A stretch of 64,000 nucleotides of DNA from Rhizophagus irregularis (taxonomy: Eukaryota > Glomeromycota > Glomeromycetes > Glomerales > Glomeraceae). This document shows, one piece after another, positions 1 to 11,040 of the stretch. The stretch lies in assembly GCF_026210795.1 (NCBI RefSeq), contig NC_089442.1, positions 2,976,001 through 3,040,000 of the forward strand, written 5' to 3'. Below the pieces are notes generated by a model. The model did no database searches, was not told where the DNA came from, and saw only the letters and a program-made list of their open reading frames with translations. Position numbers and translations under genes: made by a program. Numbering within the stretch: the first letter of the stretch is position 1; every line of letters begins with the position of its first letter.

Positions 1-1730
1 TGGTTCGAACGGTTTTATATTTGTAGTCGTTTGACCGATAACCTTTCCACGTATCCCACTTGTGTCAGACTTTCATAAATCTCTTCGCCCTTCCAGTACC
101 AAGCAAAATCGTAAAAGACCAGATCACGTGAGGTCTCATCTATCAATTAATGTAATATGATCCTGCTTAGATGCGGTCATGGGTGGTGGGTTTCCATTGA
201 AGTCTGGGTAAGCGTCCACGATGGCTCACTTAATTAAAAGATGTAGTTGGTTATAATTTATGAAACTGGACTAACCTGTAATTACTGTGTATTATAACTT
301 TTATCTTATAGTAAGTTTTACATATTTGATATGATGTTGATAATGTGGAATGTACACTAAAGAACACCGAACACGTGTGGGCTGCACGTGGTTTGGGTTA
401 AGCGTCTCTGTTACTACGAAGAGAGTAACTTTTTCCTTTATAATAACTTTTTTCTTTCGTTGACTGTACTAAATTTTTTTCCTTTATTTTTGTAAAATAG
501 AACGTATACTCTGAGATAAGACGGACGGTTATTCTTCATCAGAAGGTACGTTTGTGACCAGATCCTCTCACAGAAGACAGTATAACTACTGAGTGTTCTG
601 AGGAACTACTGCCATAAGCTCTCGAGTTGTGGCTCACACTTGATTGTCAAGAGTTATACTGTGAGCGCGAACCCAGAAATGCAAGTTTTCCTTTTGGTGC
701 CTTGTAAGTATTTTAAAATAAAGTCCTAATTATACTACCTAACCTTGTGCTGATGCTTGCTTTTGTTATTGAATATTCCAGCAAAAGGATTACTTGACCC
801 CATATGTTAGGTCACGGGCAGGGTTAGTCAAAAACCTATTCCTATAGGGCACCTCCGTGACTTGCGTAATGGAAGACGATGCGCTGACCGATTATCCTGA
901 AGAACTACTGTTATCCCATAAGATTCTTCAAGAGTTGTGGTTCATGATCGGTTGCCAAGAGTGTGTATCGTGCGATCACTTGTCGACAAGCTATCATATC
1001 ATTTGCGGACTTATTTTACTAAAGATAATTATTTTCACCAAACAGGTTTAAGTCTGACGAGCATTTAATTTCACAGAATAATTTACAGTTAATATTTTCG
1101 CCATAACCAATATCATTTATTACATCTCTCTTTGCGATTTTAGTGATAGAATGGTCGACCTCCACTGTTAAAAATATTAAGATGGATCAAGTTGGATACG
1201 ATTAAGAAATCTCGACTAGAGTTGTATTACTAAGGTCAGATGTACGAGTTTTATAATAAATAAGCTAGACCATACATAAGACATTATTTGTAGTATTTTA
1301 TTTTACTATATAAAAGATAAAAATATACGTAATTTTAATAAAAAAAATAAAAAAATAACAAAAAAAAAATCTAAAATTAAACCGCTAGATCAATGCTGTA
1401 ATAGCATCATCGATGCTACTGTAGCAGCGGAGCAATTTATGACGTAATTTGCAATTTACCACGCGAAACAGAGAAAATATGCTGATATTAGTTAGGACAA
1501 CTACCGGGTCATTCATTTTCCATTCACCTTATGACTTACAAACGAAAGAATTCACGAAATTATAATTATACCGTAATAAATAGGAATGACAATTCGTAAA
1601 GACATCAAATTATTTTATTTCATGGGCAATAAAAAAATAAAATTTATATTTATAATAATACCCATAACAATATATTTACAAAATATTTTATCAGTATATT
1701 ATATAATATCATGATAAAATGTTCAATTTT
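1..1730. other. intergenic, no supported gene
   Basis: I see no gene here. The first ~1.1 kb is less AT-rich than the rest and looks like decayed repeat or coding DNA with no open frame. Two stretches (about 585-665 and 880-975) are diverged copies of one another: both read roughly as 'gag/gaa gaactactg ... gagttgtgg ... tgccaagag'. From 1250 onwards the sequence is A/T homopolymer-rich and leads into the 3' end of the first gene of the 7TM array. Confidence 0.5.
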
Positions 1731-2988
1731 TTATTCAGAAACACTTTCAGTAAGAGAATTTTCTTGTTTAATCTCAGTAGACGGGATTTTAGTACCAGTT
1801 TCAGGATCATTTATTTCTGGTGTTTCTTCTTGTGTAATTGATCCTAAATTATAGAAAATTCCTTCATTTCTTATAAATACAATAACATTACAAAGTCCTC
1901 CAATTGCAATTGCTTAAAATAAGAAAAAAAATTTGATTAATAAAGATATTTAATAAAGAATTATTATCAATAAATAATTTTTGTTTATATATATGACTTA
2001 CCTAGGATATAAACATATACTATATAGAATGATGTTGTAATTCTTCGTAAAATGTAATATAAAATAATGAATGCCTAAATAAATAAAAAAAAAATTATTA
2101 AATTATTAAATTATTAAATTTACTATGTTATAAAATATTTTTGATCATTTAAAATTGTTCTTTGATTAAAAAAAACTTACCCATTGAAAACAAAATACTA
2201 AAATATAAAATTTTAATTTCTTTGAATTATATATATCAGATTCATATATATTTGAATCCAACTTATTTAACCTTATATGAATTCTTATCAAACAATAAAT
2301 GGTAACAAGAAAGAAGACAAAACTTATTACCAAATCGAACCTTATAAAAAATAATTCTTTACCAAAAAGTTGACTATACTCATCTCCGAATTCGAATATA
2401 ACACTAACAGTTAATGCCATAAGCCAAAGTTTATAATCTTTTTTCCCCCAACTAAAATTTACTTCAAAATTATTTTTTAAAATTTTCCATACTTCTATTG
2501 CAATTGTTGCACCAAGAAGTAAATTCACGATTAAAATAACCCCAATTATGTGAGACATTATATTATAAGCGTTCTTGCGACATTCAATACATACGATGTA
2601 TATAATTGTCTAATTAAAAAAAGAAAATTAATTATTTTAGTTAATTTATAATGAGTTTATAATGGAGGACAAAAAAACAAAAAAAAATGGTGGTATATAA
2701 AATTACCTGAGCAATTTCCAAAATTGCGAACAAAAAATCTAAAATTCAAATTTATACAGTACATGATCAAAATAATTAAAATATAGTTTAAAAGATCATT
2801 GTAACCCAAAAATTTAATAACTTACGAGTGATAGCAATATATAAGGGAAATTTGATTTCAAGAGGCATTTGCTTCTTAGACATATAAATTTTTCTAGCAC
2901 GATGGAAAATAAAAATACATCCAATTATAATCAATACTGAGAAAACATCAATAATATGATTATAACTTAAAAATTCAATTTCATTCAT
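1731..2988 (-). CDS. 7TM receptor-like protein, array copy A (5 exons, 292 aa)
   Basis: Exons on the minus strand: 2826-2988, 2707-2738, 2181-2609, 2002-2074 and 1731-1912; total 879 nt, in frame. The product is a small multipass membrane protein with about seven hydrophobic segments, near residues 14-32, 46-68, 86-105, 125-140, 152-174, 196-218 and 224-246. Basic loops follow segments 1 (HRARKIYMSKK), 3 (KILKNN then WGKKDYK) and 5 (RIHIRLNKL), and the acidic tail follows segment 7. That is the charge pattern of a GPCR with its N-terminus outside. A C-x-x-C pair (72, 75) sits just before segment 3. The C-terminal tail carries the INDPETG and SLTESVSE blocks shared with the other copies. The family is not recognised; receptor function is inferred from topology alone. 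Segments 6 and 7 are encoded with no intron between them, unlike copies B and D. Confidence 0.78.
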
Positions 2989-3600
2989 TTTTGCAAGTAT
3001 TCAAAGAATAATAAAATTATAAATATAAAAACATATGTATATAATTATATATATTTAAGGAAATGACCATTGAAATTAAAAGAATTTAGGCGTCAAAAAT
3101 TTTTTGGAGTCTAAATTATTATTCTTTTATATTTCTAAATTTAGCCAACCATGACGCCAAATAATCGCCAGTGGCATGTGTTGTAGATCTTTAGTAAAAG
3201 TTAAACGTGTAATACATTGCATATTTTTAACTATGACGTAATATTATCAATTTATTACCGGATTAACCATTTTAAGCTCCCAAGTGTAGCCGCCCATAAA
3301 GTTTGCCCAATTTCATAATAGTGACAATAAGGTTGCATTATTGTTATTGGTGACGTAATTAATTATATAAATTAAGGGGTCTGGAAATTTTCTTATGTAT
3401 CTCCGAAATTTAGCCAAATCGTATTGTGAAATATTACAATTGTTATATATATCGATATCCCCATGAAAGAATTTAACTTTCGAAAATATAGATTAATAGG
3501 ATGATTTACTTCATATCAAATAAAATTATATTATAAAATGTGTATATAAAATAACCTAAATAGTTCCATAGTTATAATAATCTCGTTCAAATATCATTCA
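2989..3600. promoter_or_regulatory. upstream region of copy A with conserved block
   Basis: This is the gap between copies A and B. At about 3152-3190 it carries a block (TGACGCC...ATCGCCAGTGGC...TGTTGTAGATCT) that recurs upstream of copies B, C and D at a similar distance from their starts. Here it lies ~165 bp upstream of the ATG of copy A. A role as promoter element is inferred from conservation and position only. The rest is AT-rich with no open frame. Confidence 0.5.
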
Positions 3601-4862
3601 TTATTCGGAAACGGTTTCAGTAAGAGAATATTCTTGTCCATTCTCAACAGGTGAGATTATACCAGTTTCGGGGTCATTTATTTGCTGCGCTTTTTCTTGC
3701 CGTACAATTGTGTCCGGATTAAATAAAAATCCCTCATTTTTAATAAATAAAATGACGTGGAAAATTCCACCAATTAAGTATGCTTAAAAATAAGCAAAAT
3801 ATTTTTAAGTTAATAAATTTATATAATATAATTAATAAATTAATAATATACGTATGAATGTATACTTACATAAGGTATAAACCAAAGATCGATAGGACGA
3901 ATACTGTTTTAAATTTATTATTTAAATGATTTAAATGGTTAGTAATTTAGTTATTTCTTTTTAAGCAAAAAAAAAACAATGTAAAATCTTACAGATAATG
4001 AAAAGCGGAACGTGATTATTAATACCTATAATAAAATAAAATATTAATATAAAATTTTATCATCATAAAATTTTCATAAAAAAAAAAGAAATCTTACCCA
4101 TTGACAAACAAATAAGAAAATATAAGACCTAAGCTTCTTCAAATCGTATACGTTAAATTTATAATTAGTCGTTTTGTCCAAACTACTCAACTTCAACTTC
4201 ATATGAATCATTAACAAACAATAGAAGCTAATAGGAATTAAAACTAGATATATCGCAAAATAAATAATCATGTCTATGAATAAACCTGTAATTAATAATA
4301 AAGTGCTAATGATTATTATTATAAGCCAAAGTATATAGTCTTTTTTCCCCAAACCATAAGTTATTTCATAGTTATTTTTTAAAATTATCCACGTTTGTAA
4401 TGTAAGTATTGTACCAAGAAATAAATTCATGGTCAAAAAAATATCGACAATTTTGCCTATGAAATATGATTCGATGCCACACAAAATACATAAAGTATCG
4501 AGATTTGTCTAATTAAAAAAAATAGCGCATAAATTATAAATATTTGAGCAAGAACAAAAAATGTGATAATTTATACAATAATTAAAAAAATTAATTACCA
4601 AACAAGCGTTCAAAATCGCGAGAAAATAATCTAATTTCGCATTATTATAAAATAAGGAAATAAATAAAACAAAATTATAAGAAATACAAAATCGACTTAT
4701 TTACAACTCACAAGTGATAGCTAAATAGAAAGGAAATTTGATTCCAAGAGATAATCGCTTTTCGTTTAAATGGGCACGAATTTTGCTAACGCGAAAGAAA
4801 ATAAAAATACATCCAATTATAATCAATCCGCAAATAACACTTAAAATTATATTTAAAATCAT
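3601..4862 (-). CDS. 7TM receptor-like protein, array copy B (6 exons, 280 aa)
   Basis: Exons on the minus strand: 4712-4862, 4599-4630, 4098-4508, 3993-4025, 3870-3903 and 3601-3782; total 843 nt, in frame. It is clearly paralogous to copy A. It shares segment 1 (LIIIGCIFIF), the FPFYLAIT block opening segment 2, a C-x-x-C pair (CILC) before segment 3, NLFLGTILTLQTWIILKNN in segment 3, the GKKDY loop, a basic loop MIHMKLK, and the tail INDPETGIIS...SLTETVSE. Seven hydrophobic segments are visible with the same loop charges as copy A. The region encoding segments 6-7 is split by an intron (3904-3992) that copy A lacks. The short 32-nt exon 2 is the same size in every copy, which supports the model. 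Function is unknown; a small plasma-membrane receptor is the best guess from topology. Confidence 0.78.
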
Positions 4863-5285
4863 TTTACAGTAAATATTGATTAAAAAATGAAATAAAAAAA
4901 AAAAGATTACTTATATATTTATATATTAGAAATAGCCGAAATTAGGCGGAATTATTCAGTGTTATCGTTATGTGACGATTGTGACGTCCCAATATCGTCA
5001 TTCGTCAGCGGCACGTGACTCACGTGTCACATGTTCATAATATTAGAACATTATAAGTTATACGGGTCATACACATGCTGTATAGATTTCAGTTAAGTGC
5101 GAATTATAATTCTCAGAATTGAAAATTTCTAATAAAAGTTACCATCAAAATTTGATTTGACGCATATAGATAATATTCATTGGAATTTTCTTTATCCTGA
5201 TCATTTCTTTATATATTTCATATATACGAAAAAAGTTAATCTACTACTTTTAGTAACACACTTTATTTTAAACAATTAATAAAAT
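4863..5285. promoter_or_regulatory. upstream region of copy B with conserved block
   Basis: At about 4981-5031 there is a version of the array's upstream block (GTGACGTCCCAATATCGTCA then GTCAGCGGCACGTGA). It includes two CACGTG-containing steps, ~120-170 bp upstream of the ATG of copy B. The remainder is AT-rich with no open frame and leads into the 3' end of copy C. Confidence 0.45.
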
Positions 5286-6170
5286 TTATAATAATCGTAA
5301 TTCCATAATACTGTATTGTCTACTCTCAGCAGATGAGATTATACTGGTTTCGGGATCATTTATTTGCTGTGTTTCTTGTTGCTGTACGATTGAATCCGGA
5401 TCAAAGAAAAATCCTTCATATTTAATAAATAACAACACGGAGTGAAGAATTCCTTTGCATATCCTTAAAATAAGTAACATAGTAATTAATTTAGTAAATT
5501 AATTAATATACATGTAACCAACTTACATATATAATTTTATATAACAATGATGTCCTAATTACAAAATTCTATTATCACACTTGGAATCATAAAATTTAAA
5601 AAGCTTACCCACATAAGATCTGAGCTTCTTCAATTCAGATAGTTACTCGATTAATCCAATTTATTCTCAGCTTCATTTGAATTTTTAACGAAAAATGGAT
5701 GTATGAACAAGCTGATGGAATATTTATAACTGATAAAAAAATCTACGAACGATAAAATAATAGTAACGTTTGTATTGAAAATATTGTATCAAGAAATAAA
5801 TTCAATATTAAAAAAGTTTCAATAATCATTCTCATAATAAATGGATTGTTATGAAAGATCTTGGTACTTGTCTAATTAAAAAATATAAACAATTATTGAT
5901 ATTAAGCAAGAACAAATATAATTAAAAATAATTACCATTATAATTTTCAAAATTGCAAGTAAATAATCTAATCGTAAAACAGAAAAATAAATAAAAATTA
6001 TAAGAAAATCGATATAAACTTATTCACAAGTGATAGCCAAATAGAAAGGAAATTTGATTCCGAGAGACAATCGCTTTTCATTTAAATGCGCATAAATTTT
6101 GCTAACATGAATGAAAATAAAATACGTCCAATTTTAACTAATAAATAATATTTATAAATAGTATAGTAAT
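5286..6170 (-). pseudogene. 7TM receptor-like pseudogene, array copy C
   Basis: The exon order of the family is still visible on the minus strand: exon 1 about 6025-6165, exon 2 about 5937-5968, exon 3 5608-5871, and a last exon ending near 5286. The copy is broken in at least four places. Exon 1 has lost one base in the stretch encoding segment 1. Exon 3 is only ~264 nt instead of 399-435, having lost the segment 3-4 loop with its GKK motif and most of segment 5. The end of exon 3 lacks the codons for segment 6. The last exon has a 4-nt loss near its start that shifts the frame before the tail. The acidic tail with INDPET is still readable. It is flanked by intact copies B and D and retains the upstream block. 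Confidence 0.75.
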
Positions 6171-6589
6171 GACTTTCACGGTAATAGAATTTTTAAAAAT
6201 GTGATGTTCTAGGCGAAACTAGTAAAATTTAAACGCAGAAACCAAAATTAGTTTAGTGTCAATCTGTCAATTATGTGACGCCGAATTGTCGTCAGCGACG
6301 CGTGTTGTAGATCACTAGATAATTCTTAATTAGTTCAGTTCATTAGAACATTATTGTTTACTGATCTGATGTAATATGTTTATTGTATGTCATAACCATG
6401 CACATTAAAGTTCTTTATTGTAATTATAAAATTAATTATATACACCAAACAACGTATGTACGAAAGAATTTAAGTTTTAAAATAAAGAAATTTATATACA
6501 ATAATATACCACGATAAAATATTTCTATCGTTCAAACGTATATATATATATATATATATGTATAACGTTTACTATTCAGAAAACATTTA
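6171..6589. promoter_or_regulatory. upstream region of copy C with conserved block
   Basis: The conserved block is at about 6276-6318 (TGACGCCGAATTGTCGTCAG then GCGTGTTGTAGATC). It survives although the downstream gene C is dead. A long (TA)n run lies at 6540-6560. No open frame was seen. Confidence 0.45.
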
Positions 6590-6777
6590 CAGTCTATCCT
6601 CGATATACCGATATTCGATATACCGATATACTATTAAAAACTTGATATACCGATAAAATTTTATTTTCCCACTATATGTGAGGACATATAAATATCAGTA
6701 TAACTTAGATATAACGATATTTTCTAAAAATTTTATATATGTCCCGACATATCGTTATACATATAAAGGGTTGACTG
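6590..6777. mobile_element. pogo/Tigger-like MITE inserted at 3' end of copy D
   Basis: A 188-bp element lies between TA dinucleotides (6588-6589 and 6778-6779). Its ends are CAGTCTATCC on the left and GGTTGACTG on the right, so the termini read inwards as CAGTC-pyrimidine-rich inverted repeats. TA duplication and CAGT termini are typical of pogo/Tigger relatives of the Tc1/mariner superfamily. The interior repeats the phrase 'gatataccgata'. It contains no coding capacity. The insertion splits the ancestral 3' end of the coding exon of copy D. Confidence 0.7.
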
Positions 6778-6795
6778 TACAGTAAGAGAATGTTC

Positions 6796-8046
6796 TTATC
6801 TATTCTCAACAGATAAGTGTATATCTTGTTGTTGTACGACTGAATCCGGATTAAAGAAAAATCCTTCATTATTAATAAATAAAATGAAGTGAAGAATACC
6901 TCCCATTGCGTATGCTTAAAAGTAAGTAAAAATAATTTAAATAATTTGATTAATAAATCTAAATCTAAATTCATTTGATAAAACAATATAATTAATGAAT
7001 GTATAACTTACTTAAATCAAAAATCCAATATTTGTAGAATAAAAGCTATTTTTTAAAATTTATTAATTCAATTAGTTAGTTATTGGTTTTTTTTGTTATC
7101 TTTTTTTAAAAAAAAAGAAAAAAAATATAAAATCTCACTTTTAAGTATAAATTATATACAATTACTATAACTATTATTATCTATAAATATATAAAAGATT
7201 AATACAAAAATTTATTATCACATTTAAAAAACTAATAAAATTTTCAAGCTTACCCATTGATAAATGAATAATAGAATATAAGATCTAAGCTTCTTTAATT
7301 CAGATATACTGAAATTATAATTAACCGATTGATCCAAATTATTCAACTTCAAATGAATTTTTAACAAAAAATAAATATTAATGATAAGGAAAATCGGATA
7401 TATCACAAAAGCGAATAAACTGATGAAAAAGATACGTTTGATTAAAAAATCAATAATTGATAATGTAATACTAATGATTATAGTGATAATTATAATGAGC
7501 CAAAATATATGATTTTTTTTTCCCCAACTATATGTTAATTTATAATTATTTTTTAAAATTATCCACGTTTGTAATGTAAGTATTGTACCAAGAAATAAAT
7601 TTATAGCCAAAATAATCTCAGCAATGTTGTCTATTACAATTGATCCGACAGTACACGAATTATGCGTACACAAGGCGCTGATATTGATCTAATTAAAAAA
7701 ATATGTTCTTTAGCAAGGACAAAAAATGATAATGTACCGCAGTAATTAAAATTGATTACCGAACAAGTGCCCAAAATTGCAAGCAAATAATCTAAGTTTC
7801 ACGTTATTAAAAAAAAAACAGAAAAATAAATAAAACAAATTTATATTAAAAGCAAAATCAACTTATTCACAACTTACAAGTGACAGCTAAGTAGAAAGGA
7901 AATTTGATTCTAAGAGACATTCGTTTTTCATTTGAATGTCCATAAATTTTACCAACACGAAGGAAAATAAAAATACATCCAATTATATCCAATAAATATA
8001 AAAGATTTAAAGATAGTAATATTAGTATAGCAATCACATTATGCAT
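6796..8046 (-). CDS. 7TM receptor-like protein, array copy D (6 exons, 276 aa)
   Basis: Exons on the minus strand: 7878-8046, 7760-7791, 7254-7688, 7139-7180, 7012-7045 and 6796-6914; total 831 nt, in frame. It has the same architecture as copies A and B: DIIGCIFIFLRVGKI (segment 1), FPFYLAVT (segment 2), two cysteines before segment 3, NLFLGTILTLQTWIILKNN (segment 3), SWGKKNH loop, basic KIHLKLN loop, then segments 6 and 7. The start chosen (MHNVIAIL) matches the other copies; the frame is open upstream to 8259, but that part is the conserved upstream block and not shared coding. The tail is shortened: an internal stretch including INDPET is missing, and a stop (a TAA where siblings have CAA) ends the protein just before the MITE. 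It may still make a functional receptor with a shorter tail. Confidence 0.72.
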
Positions 8047-8423
8047 TTTTACGGTATTCAAAGAAAATTTGGATGAATCTAAAAATGAAAAAAAAATTCT
8101 TTTATGTTGGAATTGCTGGGCGAAATTCGCCGAAACCGAAATTAGTTTAGGCGACGCCCAATTATCGTCAGCGGCACGACGGCACGTGTTGTAGATCTTT
8201 AGAACATTCTTCATCTGGTCTGATGTCATTTTATAATGTACTGTAGAAGAACTGCCCAAAATTGAAGGATCTGAAAAATTACCAAGTTTTTTTATTTTTT
8301 ATTAAGAGAATTTTATTTTGAAGTTCAAGCGACCATATTTAGTAACGTGGACGATTACATTTATATGAAACTGTATTTACACATGCAGTATATCACTGAT
8401 AAAATATCTCCATATCTCGTTCA
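8047..8423. promoter_or_regulatory. upstream region of copy D with conserved block
   Basis: At 8151-8200 is the clearest copy of the array's upstream block: GCGACGCCCAATTATCGTCA followed by GCGGCACG...CACGTGTTGTAGATC. It is ~105-155 bp upstream of the ATG of copy D and has an extra GACGGCACG step. The rest is AT-rich and non-coding. Confidence 0.5.
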
Positions 8424-9607
8424 TTATTTAGAAACAGTTTCAGAAGGAGGACGTTCTTGTCTATTCTCAACAGATGATATTATACCGGTCTCGGGATCAT
8501 TTATTTGCTGCGATTCTTGTTGTTGTTGTACGATTGAGTCTGGTTTAAAGAAAAATCCTTCTATTACAATAAATAAAATGACGTGACAAATTCCTGCAAT
8601 TGCGTATGCTAATATAAGAAGGTTAATAATGAAATTTATAATTCATTTGATAAAATCATTCATTTACATGTAACTTACATATGTCAAAAGCCTTATATTT
8701 GTGAAATCCCAACAAGTGAAATGTAATTATCAACGCCTATAAAATTAATTAATTATTAAATAAAATTTTATTTCTCGCTCAGAATCATAAAATTTTCATT
8801 GATTTAAATAAAAAAAAAACCTTACCCATAAAATAATAAATAAAGAAATATAAGATTTAAGCTTCTTCAATTCATATATACTAAAATTATAATTACCCGA
8901 TTGATCCAATTTATCCAATTCCAAATGAACTATTAACAAAAAACAAATACTAACAAAAAGGAAAATTGGATACATAAAATAAAGGATGGAATTATAATTG
9001 GTAATAAAAAAATTTACAATAATAATAATTATAATTATTATTATAATAAGCCAAAGTTTATAATTTTTTTTCCCCCAATTAGTATAAGTGGTTTCATGAT
9101 TATTTTTTAGTATTATCCACGCTTGCAATGCAAATATTGTACAAATAAACATATTCACGATTAAAATACTTTCAATAATCTTATATATGTAAGGTATGTA
9201 ATATCCAAAGATACTAATATCTATCTAATTAAAAAAATATAAATACTGTATGTATCAATTATTGATATTTGAGTAAGAATAAAAATGACTATTAAACGTA
9301 TAATTAAAAATAATTACCATTATAATTTTTAAAATTGCAAGCAAATAATCTAATTTCATATTATTATAAAACAAGAAAATAAATAAAACTAATTTAAAAG
9401 AAAAAATGAAATCAACTTATTTAATAACTTACAAGTGATAGCTAAATAAAAAGGGAATTTAATCCCTGGAGACATTCGCTTTTCATTTAAGAGAGCATAA
9501 ATTTTGCTAACGCGAAAGAAAATAAAAATACATCCAATTATATCCAATATAAAAATAATATTGATAATTGCTAATATTATTATAGAAAACACTATTTCGG
9601 CACTCAT
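8424..9607 (-). CDS. 7TM receptor-like protein, array copy E (5 exons, 282 aa)
   Basis: Exons on the minus strand: 9433-9607, 9318-9349, 8826-9224, 8679-8736 and 8424-8608; total 849 nt, in frame. It is a family member by DIIGCIFIFFRVSKIY (segment 1), GIKFPFYLAIT (segment 2), AWIILKNN plus NWGKKNYKLWL (segment 3 to 4 loop), VHLELDKLD (loop 5-6), LKKLKSYI (segment 6) and the tail INDPETGIIS...SETVSK. As in copy A, segments 6-7 have no extra intron, and this stretch is about five codons shorter. The cysteine pair before segment 3 is not obvious here, so a disulfide at that place is not universal in the family. A poly-isoleucine run marks segment 4. The conserved upstream block is not visible above this copy, which is the outermost of the array. 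Confidence 0.76.
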
Positions 9608-11040
9608 TTTTACGGTATTTAAAGAGTTACAAAATATTGGAATGAATCTTTTTTTAAAAATGTGAAAATTGATTCTTTATATATATTAGAAGCGTCAGTT
9701 AATTTAGTATCTACTGCGGTCATGCGGGCGGTGTGGCTTAAAATCGGTGACACTAAGGTATTAGCTAAATTAAAGCAGATAAATAATGAATGAATATTCC
9801 ATAATTTAACTATGTATAGAGAAAGAATTTGAAATATTCAGAAATAGTCTTTCATCAAAGGCGTTAAAAAATATCCTAATTAAGATAAATAATGGGTAAT
9901 GTAGTATTATATTTAAGCGACGCCCGAAAATACAAAATTACAGCTCATTATTTTAAAGAGAAAAAAAGAATAATAAATTTCGATTGGAATTTTAGTTTTA
10001 ATTTAAAAAGTCTAATTGTTTAGCCAAATTTTTATTTTATTTTATAACATTGTTTAGATTGAACCTTCAAATTTATGCATGAAATGATGAAATTCCTACA
10101 TACAAACCAAATCTCGTTCAAAATTTTAAAATTTAAAATTTTAATATTTTAAATTAAATTAAAATTTATATTTCCACAAATTATAATATTTCTCTGCTTA
10201 ATTTTTATTTATTACGCCATGAAATATTGAAATATGTCAGTTTATTAAAAAATATTCTTTCTGCATACCTACAATATTAAAAGCATGCAAAAAATCTCTT
10301 CGTATTTTTGTTCTTTATATAAATTAAATTAATTAAATGTCGCTTTTAATGTTCTCTTTGACTGTTGGGAAATAGGAAATAATTCATTAATACTATATGT
10401 CTTAGTTCCGCGATGGGAGTGTAATCCTACAAAAGTTCGCGTAAATTTTCATAAGAAATTTACAAAAACTTACATTAGCTTACGTATATTTACACAAATT
10501 TACGTAAGTTTACACCCCGTCGCATGGTTACGCCTAAAAAAAATTCCTGGTGCATTTCTTATATAATAATTTGTAAATTTGGTTGGCCGTTAATGCGAAA
10601 TCATCAATATATAATTGTTTATTAAGTATTAAGAAAAAAAAATAACATTATTATAATATAGTAATTATCATGAAACAAGCTACTGTATATCCTAAGAAGA
10701 ACTGATACAAAGTTACTCTTTAGGAATTACACGACTTTTGGTTCGAGATTCCTTCAAACGTGTTAGGTGGAATATCACATGATCAATAACTGCGGCTAAT
10801 TCTTCTATGAAGTAATCACCTCTGATCACTCCTTTTTTTTAATAAATGATAACACGCATCATTTCTTTCGCTTAAATTTTTTTTTTTTATACTATTTTTT
10901 TCGAAGTACCTATATCGTCATTATAAACCACTGATCAAGAGTCTATTTAATTATTAATTCATACAAGTATATATATTCCTCAAACTTTCTCAAAACTTCT
11001 TTCTCTAAAAAATATATCGCTTAACAGAATTATCTACAAA
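9608..11040. other. intergenic
   Basis: AT-rich with no open frame. At 10430-10520 several short repeats of 'tttacgtaagtttaca/ttacaaaaacttac' sit next to one another. Nothing here is supported as a gene. Confidence 0.5.

Noticed and set aside
1-60. tRNA B-box-like GGTTCGAA at the window start (also near 10740)
   Set aside because: No A-box or cloverleaf can be drawn around either site.
7867-8259. Longer N-terminus for copy D (130-codon ORF)
   Set aside because: The extra 71 codons cover the conserved upstream block, and the other copies start at the equivalent of the inner Met.
8347-8586. 79-codon plus-strand ORF over the 3' end of copy E
   Set aside because: It is the antisense of the last coding exon of copy E, whose minus frame matches the other family members.
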